Position numbers and translations under genes: made by a program | Source: Neolewinella antarctica | GTDB taxonomy: Bacteria; Bacteroidota; Bacteroidia; Chitinophagales; Saprospiraceae | Direction of reading: 5' to 3' | Length of the DNA: 64,000 nt | Assembly: GCF_011927835.1 (NCBI RefSeq) | Contig: NZ_JAATJH010000003.1 | Span: forward strand, 124,001-188,000 | In this document: in pieces, positions 28,184-40,200 of the stretch | Numbering within the stretch: the first letter of the stretch is position 1 | Layout of the letters: the number at the start of each line of letters is the position of its first letter | The notes under the pieces: model-generated | The model's input: the letters and a program-made list of their open reading frames with translations, nothing else | What the model was told of the DNA's origin: nothing | Databases searched by the model: none

Positions 28184-29220
28184 AGTAAACTTTCGTAGAG
28201 GTCCAGGTACTTTTTGGCGACGGCGGCGATGTCGTACTTAGCCGCGTTTTGCGCCCCGGCTTTAGTCAATTGGTCTCGGTACACCCCGTCTTTGATGATG
28301 CGGAGGATGCCCGCGCGTATTTCACTGACGTCGGTGGGGTCAACCAATGACGCGCCACCCTCGCCCGCGACATCTTTATGCGGAGAAATATTGCTCGTGA
28401 TGACGGGCCGGCCAGTGACTTGAGCCTCCAAAATGGGGAGACCGAAACCTTCGTAGGTGGAGACGAAGCTCAGTAGGTCACACGCACCGTAACGTTGGCG
28501 TAGCTCTTCGTCGGTCAGGGCTGACAACCAGTTGTAGTCGACATCATTGACACGTAGGGATTCAGCATCGGCCGGAGACGGCTCGCCAATAATTTCTAGC
28601 CGACAGGGAATTCCCCGCAGGGCTTCCGCTAAGCGGGCAATATTCTTGTTCTCTTTGACGCCGACCTGCAGGATGACCGGGCGGGCTGTATTAAAGGTAT
28701 GGCTTACGGGCCGGAAGGCGGGGTCGACAAAGTTAGGAATCACGTGGAGATTATCCGGCTTGCAGTTCGTCAGGCTCAGGAGCTCATGCTTTGTCTTTTC
28801 GCTGATCACGGTGACGGCATCCGCTTTTCGTGCGGGCCATTCAAAGATCATCCAGCGGTAAAACCAGTGGCGGGGGTGAGATGGTGGGTAACGCAGGAGG
28901 GGATTACAATCGTGAATCGTCATCACGGTCGGCCCGGAGAACCAAAAAAGGATAGAAGTAACGTCTCCCGTGATGTGCTTAATGAGTTTGCGTGGCGCTC
29001 CGGTATCATCCGGGCCCCGCTCCCCCAACACACCCTGCACCCGCGACCGCGCCCAGGTGCCGTTCTTGACTACATTACCGGGCGTATTATTGTAATGAGG
29101 CAACTCTGCGGTAGACACCTCCAATCCGCTACCCCGAAATACGCCGGTGAGTTGCTCGAACAATCGCTCGATGCTAAACGCCGATGGGTACCTTTTTCGG
29201 TAAAAGAGTAGTAATTGCAT
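28180..29220 (-). CDS. Glycosyltransferase family 4
   Basis: A 346-residue GT-B protein from ATG 29220; a TTG nine bases upstream is possible but lies inside a TAnnTTTG motif. Features: GPTVMTIHDCNPLLRYPP, KADAVTVISEKTKHELL, HVIPNFVD, VILQVGVKENKNIARLAEAL, and STYEGFGLPILEAQVTGRPV (donor loop, Glu and Glu retained). It is upstream of and translationally coupled to the GT4 gene at 27041-28183. Both are probably EPS enzymes. Confidence 0.86.
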   Translation of the reverse strand: MQLLLFYRKRYPSAFSIERLFEQLTGVFRGSGLEVSTAELPHYNNTPGNVVKNGTWARSRVQGVLGERGPDDTGAPRKLIKHITGDVTSILFWFSGPTVMTIHDCNPLLRYPPSHPRHWFYRWMIFEWPARKADAVTVISEKTKHELLSLTNCKPDNLHVIPNFVDPAFRPVSHTFNTARPVILQVGVKENKNIARLAEALRGIPCRLEIIGEPSPADAESLRVNDVDYNWLSALTDEELRQRYGACDLLSFVSTYEGFGLPILEAQVTGRPVITSNISPHKDVAGEGGASLVDPTDVSEIRAGILRIIKDGVYRDQLTKAGAQNAAKYDIAAVAKKYLDLYESLL

Positions 29221-29226
29221 CCGCCA

Positions 29227-29234
29227 CAAAAGTA
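29227..29234 (-). promoter_or_regulatory. Candidate -7 element immediately upstream of GT4 start
   Basis: On the minus strand TACTTTTG fits TAnnTTTG and ends 7 bases before the ATG at 29220. If used, the transcript would be leaderless or nearly so. No -33 element was seen, so this may be chance. Confidence 0.25.
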
Positions 29235-29356
29235 GGAAATTAAGCCGTAATTATGCCACTGCTCGACTGGGTTGTCGGACCTTTCCAATAACCCCGAAGG
29301 TGCCCGGCTAGCGGTTCTTAATCTGCCTTCACTACCGAAAAGATCGAGGTCCGCCC

Positions 29357-30694
29357 CTAGGTTGTCTCCTCCGAGGCGTAATCGTTCATGCTGGCGATTG
29401 TCAGCCCACTCGTTACTACGCCAAAACCCAGTGAGGTAGGTTGTGCCCAACCACCCAGCAGAATGAGGATGAGGCTGGTGCTGAGGAGGAGTAAAGGAAA
29501 GGTATTCCCACGGCGGAGCGCCACGACCGACATCGTCGCCATCTGGGCCGTAAGTAGCAAACGAACGAGCAGTATGACCGCGCCCAGCAGAAAGCCCATT
29601 TCTCCAATTGTTCTTCCCCACTCTCCTTCGGCAACCAAAAACCCGCGCTTGCCACTGAGGAAAAATGCGGCAGTATTGGTGCCCAGGCCAATCCCCTGGC
29701 CCCAAAAAGGGGTGGGCTCACCGTCGTGACCCGTCAGCGCGGAAAAGATGGAACCGAAAACTCGGTCAAATATGGAGTCGCTTAATTCACCCTCCGATGC
29801 CGCCGCGGTCGTGAACCGAGCGGACATCACCTCGATGGCGGTCTGCATAAATTCAAACTGACTAAGCACGGCGACAACCAAGGGAAGTGCAAAGATTGGA
29901 ACGAGCAGGGAAACCAGGGCTTTGCCATTACGCAAGCTGGCGACCAGAACGCAAGCGAGTGTGAGCCCAACCCGTAAAACATAACTCCGACTAATACTCA
30001 GCGGCAAAACCATAATAACCGCTGCCGTGGCGGCGTACAGCAACCAACTCGGGCAGCGGTCCCTGGCCGTCCAGAAGTAGCCAACGATGGCGGCCACCAG
30101 GCCAAAATAAAGGGTATTACCGTTGGAAAAAGAAAAGTAGCCGGACGGGCGCATGTAACCCATAGCACCGCTGAACCCCGCACCGCCGATGTCTCCCCCG
30201 ACCCCCCGGTTAACCCAGGCGGACTGCGGGCTGTAAAACTGTAGCGCAACTAGTACGGCGCCGACTATGCCCGAGATTAAGATATAGCGGCCAATCCGTT
30301 CACAATCCCGGCGCGTGAACACGGCCCCGATGATGAAGATGAGTAAAAAATGCAGTGCCATCGTTCGCAGGCCGAAAAGGGCTACGATTACACTACCGTG
30401 GCCGAAGGCGATCGAAGCGCAGACCGAAAACAGGCTAGCGACCAGCAGTGGAATCGTGTAGGCGTTCAGCACGTTCCGCCCCATTATGGAGTAATTGATG
30501 ATCACGAGGATTGCAATCGGATCCCGGACCAAGCTAAGGGGTTGGGACAGGGCGGGTAGGAACCATTTCCGCAAGGCACCCTCAAAAATGAGTAGCGCAA
30601 TGTATAAGTAGAGTAACCGCCTGGTAGTCTCGTCACGGCTGGTCGCCGAACTAAGATCGCCGCTAACGGGAGCCGCTGAACCGGTAAGCTGCAT
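29357..30694 (-). CDS. O-antigen polymerase/ligase-like membrane protein (Wzy type)
   Basis: A 445-residue polytopic membrane protein with about ten or more predicted helices, e.g. LLYLYIALLIFEGAL, AFGHGSVIVALFGLRTMALH, LLIFIIGAVF, VAAIVGYFW, ALVSLLVPIFALPLVVAVL, LLGAVILLVRLLL and FPLLLLSTSLILILLGG. Between late helices is a large loop (about 290-370) with GEPTPFWGQGIGLGTNTAAF, typical of O-antigen ligase/polymerase proteins. In a Wzx/Wzy pathway it would polymerise lipid-linked EPS repeat units in the periplasm. The presence of Wzx, Wza and Wzc homologues in the window supports this. Assignment as polymerase rather than ligase is inferred from context. Confidence 0.8.
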   Translation of the reverse strand: MQLTGSAAPVSGDLSSATSRDETTRRLLYLYIALLIFEGALRKWFLPALSQPLSLVRDPIAILVIINYSIMGRNVLNAYTIPLLVASLFSVCASIAFGHGSVIVALFGLRTMALHFLLIFIIGAVFTRRDCERIGRYILISGIVGAVLVALQFYSPQSAWVNRGVGGDIGGAGFSGAMGYMRPSGYFSFSNGNTLYFGLVAAIVGYFWTARDRCPSWLLYAATAAVIMVLPLSISRSYVLRVGLTLACVLVASLRNGKALVSLLVPIFALPLVVAVLSQFEFMQTAIEVMSARFTTAAASEGELSDSIFDRVFGSIFSALTGHDGEPTPFWGQGIGLGTNTAAFFLSGKRGFLVAEGEWGRTIGEMGFLLGAVILLVRLLLTAQMATMSVVALRRGNTFPLLLLSTSLILILLGGWAQPTSLGFGVVTSGLTIASMNDYASEETT

Positions 30695-30997
30695 GGAGGT
30701 AGATTCAGGTAGTCTTGGGTAAGTACGCCTCAGTTACTTGAGGTGGCGGGGCAATGCTTAGACACGGACTGGTTGCCGTAAAGATATAAAGTTCGTGGAT
30801 GTTGCCGTCATTCGGGTTTTCACGCAGATTGGTCAAGTGAGAAACCCGCACGGGTTATAGAACTGTACCGGTCAGAACATACGCACGGATCCGGGCACGG
30901 TGCCCTGGGAGCCCATTTATGAAGCTAAGGACACGCGCCCCCACCCCCGGTCAGTAGCGTGATTGTTATGAGCGGAGTCTTTAGCTGAGCCGGCCGT
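30695..30997. other. 303-bp intergenic region, nothing clear
   Basis: It lies between two minus-strand genes. A weak TATCTTTA (minus, 30779-30786) resembles the -7 element for the polymerase gene but has the last base wrong. No terminator was recognised. Confidence 0.3.
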
Positions 30998-31924
30998 CTA
31001 CAGTGCTTTGTAAAACCGGGCAAGGAACCGGAATGCGAGGCAAATGAAAATCATCCACTGTTGTTTGAGGCGACTTACCGGAGAAAATTCACTGCCGTTT
31101 ACGCTTCGCCAAAATGCGACGTCCGAGGCGCGGGGTGGTTTACCCTTTAGCATCCCCAAAAAGTAATTTCTGCGCCAGGGTTTTGGCCCGATGGGGTGGT
31201 GCATCAGTCTCATCCCATCCGAAAAGCTCATCGCTTCCGGGCCGACCAGGGACAGCGGCTGGGTGGTAATCATTGCCGCTAGGTTGAACGAATCCTGATT
31301 GGTGGTTAGCACCGGGTGCGTGCGATCGTACACCCTGAACTCCCGCATGTTGCCGCTGTGGGGGACCATCATTTGAAAGGCGTCGTTCCAGTCGGAGACG
31401 AAGCTTTTGGTTTTTTGCGTCCAGCCCAGAAAACCACTGTTGTAGTAGCCGTTCAATTGGTTGTGAATTTTCCGCCCCTCCTTCTCGGCAAACCCCGCCC
31501 ATACCCTGCGGTGGGGGTGGGTGGCGTCGAACACGAAGTTGACGTCCCCGCACAAAGCCACCCCGAGGCGTACCCACTCGCCAAAAAACTCCATCCGGCA
31601 GTTAATAACGATATCACTGTCGAAGAAAAAATATTCGTCCGCACCCGGTGCGAGCACCTCAGTTACTTCCCAAAGCCATTTTGGTTTTTCGTGCACCATG
31701 TGGTACTTCCCTTCCATTCGGATCAAATCTACCTGGAACCCACTTTTGCTCACGAAGGAATATCCGTGCTCGGTGGCGGTGAGTTCTGGTAGCCAGGAGG
31801 GTAGTTCTCCGCGGTACCCAACGATCACTCTGTCCACGTACTTGCCGTGCTCCGCTACGGAATTCAACAGTGCTGCAAGTCCTAAAAAGTAGTCATTTTC
31901 CGCAAGGGAGGTTAATACAGTCAT
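30998..31924 (-). CDS. DxD glycosyltransferase, paralogue family member 1
   Basis: A 308-residue protein with a GT-A-like layout. It has VGYRGELPSWLPELT near residues 36-49, a DxD motif Asp102-Ser-Asp104 (FFFDSDIVI), ALCGDVNFVFDATHPHRRVW, an NGYYNSGFLG segment, and TNQDSFN. It is clearly related to the genes at 48958 and 51640 in this window (shared YRG-LP-W, D-x-DIV, NGGF/NSGF, DQD/NQD and GPEAMSF/GKEAMDF) but is the most divergent. Possibly distant from GT8-type enzymes; I cannot name the family. It follows the flippase gene by 62 bases in the same direction, so it is likely co-transcribed and acts on the EPS. Confidence 0.7.
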   Translation of the reverse strand: MTVLTSLAENDYFLGLAALLNSVAEHGKYVDRVIVGYRGELPSWLPELTATEHGYSFVSKSGFQVDLIRMEGKYHMVHEKPKWLWEVTEVLAPGADEYFFFDSDIVINCRMEFFGEWVRLGVALCGDVNFVFDATHPHRRVWAGFAEKEGRKIHNQLNGYYNSGFLGWTQKTKSFVSDWNDAFQMMVPHSGNMREFRVYDRTHPVLTTNQDSFNLAAMITTQPLSLVGPEAMSFSDGMRLMHHPIGPKPWRRNYFLGMLKGKPPRASDVAFWRSVNGSEFSPVSRLKQQWMIFICLAFRFLARFYKAL

Positions 31925-31986
31925 GAGGTTTGGGTGTTAATTCAGGTTAATGGCCAACAGTGTAGCGCTCTGGGGGGTATCTCGGA

Positions 31987-33297
31987 CTAGTTATCTATGG
32001 TTGCTGACCAGTCCTTTTTAAATTCAGTGTAGTAAATGAAATGAATGAGGCGGTAAATGAGGTTCCCGGCGGAAGAAATTATGGAAAAACTAATTACCCC
32101 GGCAAGCGTAGTAAAATCTACGATAAACGCTAAAGTAATTACCTGTATAGCAATGGTACTGGCAATGATGGCGTAAGGATTAGGAATAATACCGCGCGAA
32201 GAAGTCAGGTGGTACGCCATTCCGCTAAGCATGGATAAGCACCCACTGGTTATCATCAGTACCAACTCATATTCAAGGTCCGCGTAGTTTTTTCCGAGAA
32301 TCCACAGGCATACGTTCGGAAAGAAGCCCGCGAACAGTACGATTGAACTACAGATGGTGACCAGGATCAGCATCACCTGATAAAAACGGGGGACTACCAG
32401 GCGCTTTACGTCCGGTAACCGGGCGTACCTGGGGAGGATGAGCATGTTAGCGACCATTTTCACCAGCGTGAGCACCATGACGAGCCTGGAGAGGGCACCG
32501 ATCTGGGCCAGAGACTCGGTCGTGCTGAAGATCGCCACCAGCCAAACTACGATCTGACCCGAAATGCAGTAGTAAAGCGTTCCCGGTAGAATTCTTTTTA
32601 CGGTGTTCAGGATGGCCTTGCGGGCCTCCGGGTCGGAGGGGCTATCCCAGTCCGCTTTTTCCGCGCTGAGCTTGCGTAACTTGAAGTTGCCGAACACCTG
32701 GCCAACGCCTGACCCCAAAATCGCGACGCCGGAGAGTGGAAAGATGAGAATGGCCGGAATGGTCACCAGTAGCCGTACCACGTTGATGGAAACGTTAATT
32801 TTTAGGAGGTCATCAATGTCCTGGTGAAGCTTAGGTACTACCGACAGTAGTGAGCCGGACAAAGCAGCCCAAAAAGCCGGGCCGACGCTCAGGATCATTA
32901 GCAGGGATTGCCACCAGGGTAGGCCCTTGTCCTGCAGTAAGTAGTACAGGATTGGTAGTGAGACGAGTAGACTAGCGATGGCAAATTGCTTGCGCAGTTT
33001 CATTCCCGTTGCCAACACCCGCCCCAGCTTTTCGCGGTCCCGCCAGCACTTGCCACTTTCTGACATGACGCCCGTGGAAATTCCTCCGTCCGCTAGGTTA
33101 GTCATGGTACCCAGCATGCTGTTGAGTAGCGTGTAATAGGCGTACTCTTCAACGGATAGAAAGCGGAGAATCAAAATGCCACTTACGAACCCGATACCCT
33201 GAATGGCTACCTGAGCGCCACCGGTAATGGTGAGCAGCTTCCCCCACTTGGCAAGCATGGGCGCTTTCTCGCCGAATTTATTTAACAAATTATTCAC
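31987..33297 (-). CDS. Polysaccharide flippase (Wzx/MATE-like)
   Basis: A 436-residue membrane protein with about twelve hydrophobic segments and the fold pattern of oligosaccharide flippases (LLTITGGAQVAIQGIGFVSG at the first helix, YYTLLNSMLGTMTNLADGGI, later PGTLYYCISGQIVVWLVAIF and LSMLSGMAYHLTSSRG). A GTG start at 33297 is used here; ATG at 33258 would remove 13 residues. It should flip undecaprenyl-linked repeat units to the periplasmic face. The gene order flippase-glycosyltransferase and the nearby Wzy-like gene fit a Wzx/Wzy-dependent EPS. Confidence 0.83.
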   Translation of the reverse strand: MNNLLNKFGEKAPMLAKWGKLLTITGGAQVAIQGIGFVSGILILRFLSVEEYAYYTLLNSMLGTMTNLADGGISTGVMSESGKCWRDREKLGRVLATGMKLRKQFAIASLLVSLPILYYLLQDKGLPWWQSLLMILSVGPAFWAALSGSLLSVVPKLHQDIDDLLKINVSINVVRLLVTIPAILIFPLSGVAILGSGVGQVFGNFKLRKLSAEKADWDSPSDPEARKAILNTVKRILPGTLYYCISGQIVVWLVAIFSTTESLAQIGALSRLVMVLTLVKMVANMLILPRYARLPDVKRLVVPRFYQVMLILVTICSSIVLFAGFFPNVCLWILGKNYADLEYELVLMITSGCLSMLSGMAYHLTSSRGIIPNPYAIIASTIAIQVITLAFIVDFTTLAGVISFSIISSAGNLIYRLIHFIYYTEFKKDWSATIDN

Positions 33298-34227
33298 AAA
33301 GACGAATGGGGTGATCCCCTTTACGGAGTACTAAAAGAGCTTTTTTTCGGGGTACTGGAGTACTGAAGTACTGTAACATCAGCTCAAGTGAGCCGACCGT
33401 GTTGTACACTACTGAAAATGCTCGCGGACACCCCACAACAGGTGAAATGTGTGGCTGATGCACTGACATTCAGGCGCTGTTCCGGTAAGCCCAGGGCGAC
33501 CGTGAGCGTACTGATGGCGGGGCAAAGAGAATCAAAGTGGATGACCCGATTTCTGATCAAATTCAGCGCGTAAGGGTGGTGGTTTTTGGAAAGATTCTGG
33601 AATGAGTGGTTCGTTAAGAACAAGCTTTTGCGTGGTGACGCACAGTCCGCACGGTGACGTAAAGGTAATTGTCTCTCACAACATGGCCTGGGTTTATGTT
33701 AAAATGACGCACCCGGTGCACTGAATCGCCTGAGTAGTAGGTGACCGTAGTACAATACTACCCCAATTTGTATCTTTATCAGATAAATCAATCCGTTTAG
33801 CCACCAAATAAGCTTTAAGAGACTAGTTGATCAAAAAGTTCATTGCTGAACACGGTGTTAGGGGCCGTAGCTTCGGTGGCGCCCGGAGGCTAGTCGCTAC
33901 TCAAGAAACTTTAGCGGCCTTACCGATGTTATTATTCATGCATACGAGTTCTTTCCAACTAGAAAATAAATGAACCCAGTTCAATTGTCCGCACCTTGCA
34001 TTTTAAGCAATTTTTAAGGCCGTGGAAGCTGGCGAACAAGCACATAATCTTACCTTTGCGGGACGAACGATTAGTACACTAATCACACAATTTACACCCA
34101 CGGATTACTTCAGAAACAACGCTATTTAGCGATAGCTACTTCAGCATTACAACGAGCCTACGGGCTTCGCACTGTTCCTCTTTCACTGTCAATTTTTGTC
34201 TTTCTACAACAACCTAAACAACACGTT
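33298..34227. other. 930-bp divergent intergenic region before the giant gene
   Basis: No convincing coding sequence on either strand. A short tandem of three 8-mers (TACTGGAG, TACTGAAG, TACTGTAA) lies at 33353-33376. On the plus strand TTACCTTTGCGG at 34050-34061 is a candidate promoter for the giant gene. The stretch 33750-34020 is AT-rich. The flippase promoter should also be here but was not recognised. Confidence 0.5.
34050..34061 (+). promoter_or_regulatory. Candidate -7 promoter element for the giant surface-protein gene
   Basis: TTACCTTTGCGG includes TAnnTTTG and is identical over 12 bases to the element before wza (10503-10514). It lies 167 bases before the ATG, implying a leader of about 160 bases. 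It hints at common control of the EPS export genes and the surface protein. Confidence 0.5.
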
Positions 34228-37200
34228 ATGGACTTTTTTCACACCCCAAAGATGGACGTCTCCGTCTGCACGCCACTGATATTCGTGATGATGTTGTGCA
34301 CCGGGCCATTATTGGCTTCCGACTTTTTCAGTGATGTCGACGGCGCCCCTCACACCATTCTCGCAGACGTTGCCCACAATGATGATCGGTCTAGCTTCGG
34401 GAATGGAGAAACTGACCCCAATGAGTTAATGGCGTGCGAGGAGGAGGCAAATTTATTGACTGCTGGGTGTGATCCCATCAGCACGCTACCCTGCAGCGAA
34501 ATTACTAAGCTTTTACCCTTCAGTCTGGTCTTCGATGGCACCGAAGGTGGGCTGACGGACCGATTCAACATGGGTACTGGTTTCACCATGGCCGTGGCTC
34601 CTTCCTTCAACGAATACCCCGCCGTGCCGAGCAACGCTTCGGTGCCCGGGTTTGAGTCGTCTTTGTTAAGCGTCACGTCCGGAAATTTAGAGCTATTTAC
34701 GACGAAAGGCACCGCGGCGTTGAGCCCCGCCACTACGCCCGGGACGAATAATCAAGTCAACATGCTCGGCGCAGGATTTCAAGCCCCCGGTAGCGTGTTT
34801 GAGCTGAGAACGGAATTAGATCAGCCACAATTTGAGCTGAATGCCGGCAACGACTCTCAGGAAGGTGGTCTGTGGTATGGTTTAGACGAGGACAACTACG
34901 TGAAGCTAGTGGTGGAGAAATCGACCGAAAATAGCCAGCGCATCAGGCTGACCGTAGAAACTACCGACCCCAACGACCCCACCCGGGTTGTCACGGAGAA
35001 TTTGAATAGTTTTAAGTTCAACTCCATCATTCCGAATTCCATCAGTTTACGTTTGGAGATTGACCCGGTTTACCGTAGTGTACGTGGCTATTATGCATTC
35101 GATGGTGGCACCGAGGCCGTGATTGAGAAAGACTTTGTGGATAGTTTGGCGCTGCCGCAGGTGCTGGGTTTAGGGGTAGATCACGATCTGGACGCATCCT
35201 CCGCTCCCATCTCTTACGGTGGTGTGTTCGCTACCCAGTTTTTTGCGCCGGTCAGTGACCCGACTTTGTTTCAGTTTAAGTCGTTCGACGTAGAAGTACA
35301 GCCCTTTACGCCTACCCTTATTTTTGACAAGAGCGAATTAAATATCAGCGTACTGGAGGGAGAGGCACCGGAAACCAGTGTCGTAACCTTGATAACCAAC
35401 AACAGTACGGACCCGGTGATCACCCTGTCCGATGACCCGCATTCCGCTGCGTGGTTGATTCTGCCTAGCACTCCCACGACTGGAGAAGTTACCTTCGGTA
35501 TTCAGTCAGGACTCGCGGAGGGCCGCTACAGCACGACCATCTTTGCTACTTCTCCTGGCTTCCTAGCCGCCGAGCTCGTCGTCAATTTGGTTGTTTCATC
35601 GGCGGATAACATTCCTCGTGTCCTGGCTAGTACGCCGGCGGACGGTGCAATCAACGTAACCCTCAGCACGTCTCTTTCGGGTAATGATCTTTTCCTGCCG
35701 AACGGCCTGAATGGTATTTTCGGCGTCGAGAATTCTTCGATCACCAACCAGACCGTCAAGCTATTTAAAGTATCCAATAATTTAGAGATTCCCGCTACCG
35801 TCAATGGAACGGGAGGCGGTGATGGTATCAACCTCACCCCGACCATACCACTGGAGATTAACACCACCTACCGCTTCGTCATTGACGGTGTAAAAGACTT
35901 AACCGGTGTATCCTTTGAAGTTTATACCGCAACGTTTACCACCGCTGCGGACAACACGAGTGCGGGTAGCGCGCTTGACAATGTGTCCTTCACCAACGCC
36001 GGCGATGTTGCCACGGATGGTTTGTATTCCTCCCTTTCGGTGGGCCCCGACGGCAAATTGTACGGATTGCAGCTAACCGGTAACGTGGACCGTTGGACGA
36101 TCGCACCCGACGGTAAACTGGGTGAAAAAGAAGAATTCTCTACGCTCCCCGACATTTATGGCGCCCGTTCCGCTATCGGTTTAGCTTTTGATCCCGCGGC
36201 CACGGAATCGAATTTAATCGTTTACGTCAGCCACGCCGAAGGCGTACTGAACAACGGTGAGCCGTGGGACGGAAAAATCAGCCGCCTCACCGGTCCTTTC
36301 TTGCAAGTAGAAGATCTAGTCGTAACTCGGCTACCGCGCTCCCGCCGGGATCACCTCACGAACGGAATTGCTTTCCGGAGAGGGGAGGGAAGTGTCTTAT
36401 ATTTCAACCAGGGTAGTAACTCCGCCGGTGGAGCGCCCGATAATTCCTGGGGCAACCGGAAAGAGCGTCTGCTCACCGCGGCTACCCTCCGCTTGGATCT
36501 AAACTTGCTTCCTGAAGCTCAGTGGCCCCTCGATGCTAAGACGACCATGGACCAAGGCGCCATTAACAATGTTAATCCGGCGTCTCCGACCCTCGGTACC
36601 GGTAGTGGCACCTACCGGGAGAGTAACCGGGACTTCCCCGATGATGGTACCTACAATCCGTTTTACGTTAATGCTCCCCTGACAATATTTGCGACGGGCA
36701 TCAGAAACGCATACGATTTAGTTTGGCACAGTAATGGCCAGCTTTACATTCCCAACAACGGCACGGCCGGAGGTAGCAACACCCCCGCATCGGTAGACGG
36801 CACCCGCCGGCTCGACGGAGTGATTTACGATCATGATGACCCCGCCGAACGGTACCCTCCTATTCCAGCTACTTTTGGTAATAATACGCAACGTGACTTT
36901 CTGTTCCGCGTCGACCCGAACGAGCCCACTGGCTACTACGGTCATCCCAATCCGCTGCTGGGGCACTATGTACTTAACCGAGGGCCCGTAGACGTGCGTA
37001 ATTACGATAATAACGTCTCTACCGACGTTGATTTCCGTGGTATTGCGTTCGACTTTGAATTTAATAAGTCACCGAACGGAATAATCGAATACCAGAGTGG
37101 CGCTGAAGGAGGTAATCTTCGCGGAGCCCTGTTGGTCTGTCGCTATTCCGGTGGTAGTGATATTATTGCATTAATTCCTAACGGACCTAATGGTGACATT

Positions 37201-40200
37201 CTTACTTCGAAAATTGGAATCCCTGGCTTCCGTGGCTTCGGCGACCCTTTAGATATTACCGAAGACCCAGCCACTGGTAATCTCTACGTTTCTGATTTAG
37301 CGAAGCAGACGATTGTCTTGCTCAAGCCTAGTGCACAGGCAGCTCCTCAGGCTAGTATCGAGATATTTCCTGAAAATATCGTAACGGAGGATGTCGTAGG
37401 GTTTGGTCCGGGTGCCGAGATCCCCATATTTATCGTTAACACCGGTAACGCGCCCCTCACGAATCCACTTGCGTTCATCACCGGGAAAGACTCCTTATTG
37501 TTTCAGCTCGATGAATCTAACATGCCGGAAACGTTGGACCCTAACAGCTCAACGTCCATCACCATTAGATTTAACCCCGACACGGTGGGACCTAAATCGG
37601 CAAAGTTAATTGTGAGCGGAAGTTCTAGTACGGAGGCTTCTATTACTCTCAATGGCATGGGTACGAAAGGTTATGGCGGTGATCAAGAACCTTCGCTACA
37701 GCAGGTATTGGATGTCTACGAACTCAACGTCCGTGTAGCGGACCAAGATGAGAATTCAACCATCCTTGATTTGCCAGTCGGCACTGAATATACTGACTTA
37801 GTTGGTGACGAATTATTCGGGCAAACGTTCCAACGTGCAACCCCCGACCCAGTCACCATTGAAGTCCTTGGCGTATTTAGCCCGGAGGATGCCAGCCCGA
37901 TCGTCGGTTTTGGCTGGTATCAGGGTGGCATAAGTAACGCAACTGAGGAATTATTCACGGTCGATAATAGCACCGTACGTAATGGTCAAACTTTGAACCC
38001 AGTCATCAGTGGTTCACTATCCTTTGACCCGGGCTTGAATGAATTTGGCTTTTATAACCGATGGCCGATGGCCGCCGGAGGGGACACTTACGTGTACACC
38101 GAAGACTTTTTAAATGCATTCCCCGGCACGTTAACGCACCACGCACGGGTCTACGAAGTACCAAACCAGGATAATACTTTTGCCATCGCATTTGAGGGGC
38201 AAGTCGATGGAGCAGATTATCAGGATATTGTCCTGTTGGTCCGTAACGTAGAGACGGTGGCGGCCCCACTCCGGCCCGTCATGGTAGTAAACCCAGGTGT
38301 TCTTTACCCAGAAGGAAGGAACGGTCAACAGGGTTACTTCCCCGACACGGTCAGTTTTACCGTACAAAATACGGGAACGGCTGAACTGCAGATCAGAGGT
38401 ATCTCCTTTGCCGGCCAGCACGCTGAGTTAGTTGAACTGTACCGTGGCTCGGATACCGTTGGCATTGCGCCCGGCGGCGCGCTTGATTACGAGGTGATCT
38501 ACCGGCCGTCAATGCAGACAAATGACCTTGGCCACCGGCCTTCAAGGATGATCTTCAACGTTAATACGAGCGGTGGAACTTTCATCCTCCCAATCGACGC
38601 GTTGACTAAGCGAGGTAACGGCGGTGGCAACGAGCCATCACTACAAACCGTAGTTGACGTGCTTCGTTTAGGTATTGACGTAGGTTGGACCACCGTAAGC
38701 AGTGATACCGAACCTACTCTCAAGGGAGAAGAGGTACTAATCAATTCATTCGAAGCAGCTGGCCCCGGGCCCGTTACTTTATTGCCAGTTGCGAGATACT
38801 CCCCAACCGAGTCCATTCAGTACGGATGGTACACCGATGATAACGATGTAGCTAACATTACTGAAGTAGGTGTCATGTCGGGCGAAATGTCGGAAAGTCA
38901 AACGCTATTCCCCTCCATCTCATCTGGTTCTTCAAGTTTCGATTATGAAGGAACACCCTTTGGAATATATATTACTTCAAATATTTTTAACCACACGATC
39001 CATACTAAGGATTCACTCAATGCACCTCCTGTTTACCGGAGAGCAAGGATTTATCCAGTTAAAGACACTTTTGGTAACACGATCAGCAATCAATACCTAG
39101 TGGCGTTTGAAGATGCGCTGAACGGAGATTACCAAGATTATGTATTTCTCTTAAAAAATGCAAGAGAATACGTTCCGGTAATGCCATCAATTGCTTTCGA
39201 TCCGGCAAAAATTACGCTGGCTGTATCAGAAGATGGCTCCGTAATCTCCGATAGCCTCACTGTTCGGGTAGATAATTTGGCGTCAGCTAACCAAAGCACT
39301 GTTGCTTTAACTTCACTTGATGCCTGGCTTGCGGCTCCCGTTACCGTAGAAATTGGTGAATCTTTCGCCTTGGAAATCGATGCCGCGGGATTACAGCTTG
39401 GTATGTACGCCGGACGCATAGTCGCGAGTGGTACCGACCTAACTAATGATACGTTGACCGTCTCTCTAGCAGTAGTAGAGACCCTCGATGGTTCCATTAA
39501 GGTTAATTTTCAGGACCCCTCCTTCACCCCTCCGGTAGGATACTTTGCTGATTACGGAGATGCTTTTGGTAACCGCGCCGGTAAGTTCAATTACGGCTGG
39601 GTTGACCCCTTTACCGGGACGCCAAGTAATAATTATTCAGGTAGATCAGGTGTGAAAGCTGGGCTGACAAACGACAGTCCTAAACAGGAGAAGCTGCTTA
39701 AATCGTCTAACCGATTCAATATCCCCGGGTTCTTTACGTCCAGAGACTGGGAGGTTGATCTCAGAAATGGCTTGTGGGCCGTTCGGCTGGCTGTGGGTAA
39801 TTACGAGGGAGACTCGGAAAGCTATGCCATAAAGGCTGAAGGCGTACCGATGGTGAGTAACTTCAACCCTACGGTTGATAACTTTTTCCAGATTGGTTAC
39901 GACACAATTCGTGTGCAAGATGGTAAGCTAACCTTGAGTGACGGTAACGATGGGCTCAACGGAGTCACTAAGCTGTTGTTTGTTGAAGCAGTACCAGTTG
40001 ACAGCACCGGTTTTGCTCCATCTATCGTAGCGGATATCACTGGAAACGAATCGTTGAGCGGAAGCTACTACGGTGCAGTCCTGGTTACCCTTAATGCCTT
40101 CGATCGCTCCGGTAGTGGAGGAGTGGCTGGTATAAGATACCGGATCAACGGTGGTAATTACCAACTATATACCGGCCCTTTCACCCTAACTGGCGATAGC

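Noticed and set aside
33353-33376. Three tandem 8-mers TACTGGAG/TACTGAAG/TACTGTAA
   Set aside because: Too short and imperfect to be called a functional repeat.
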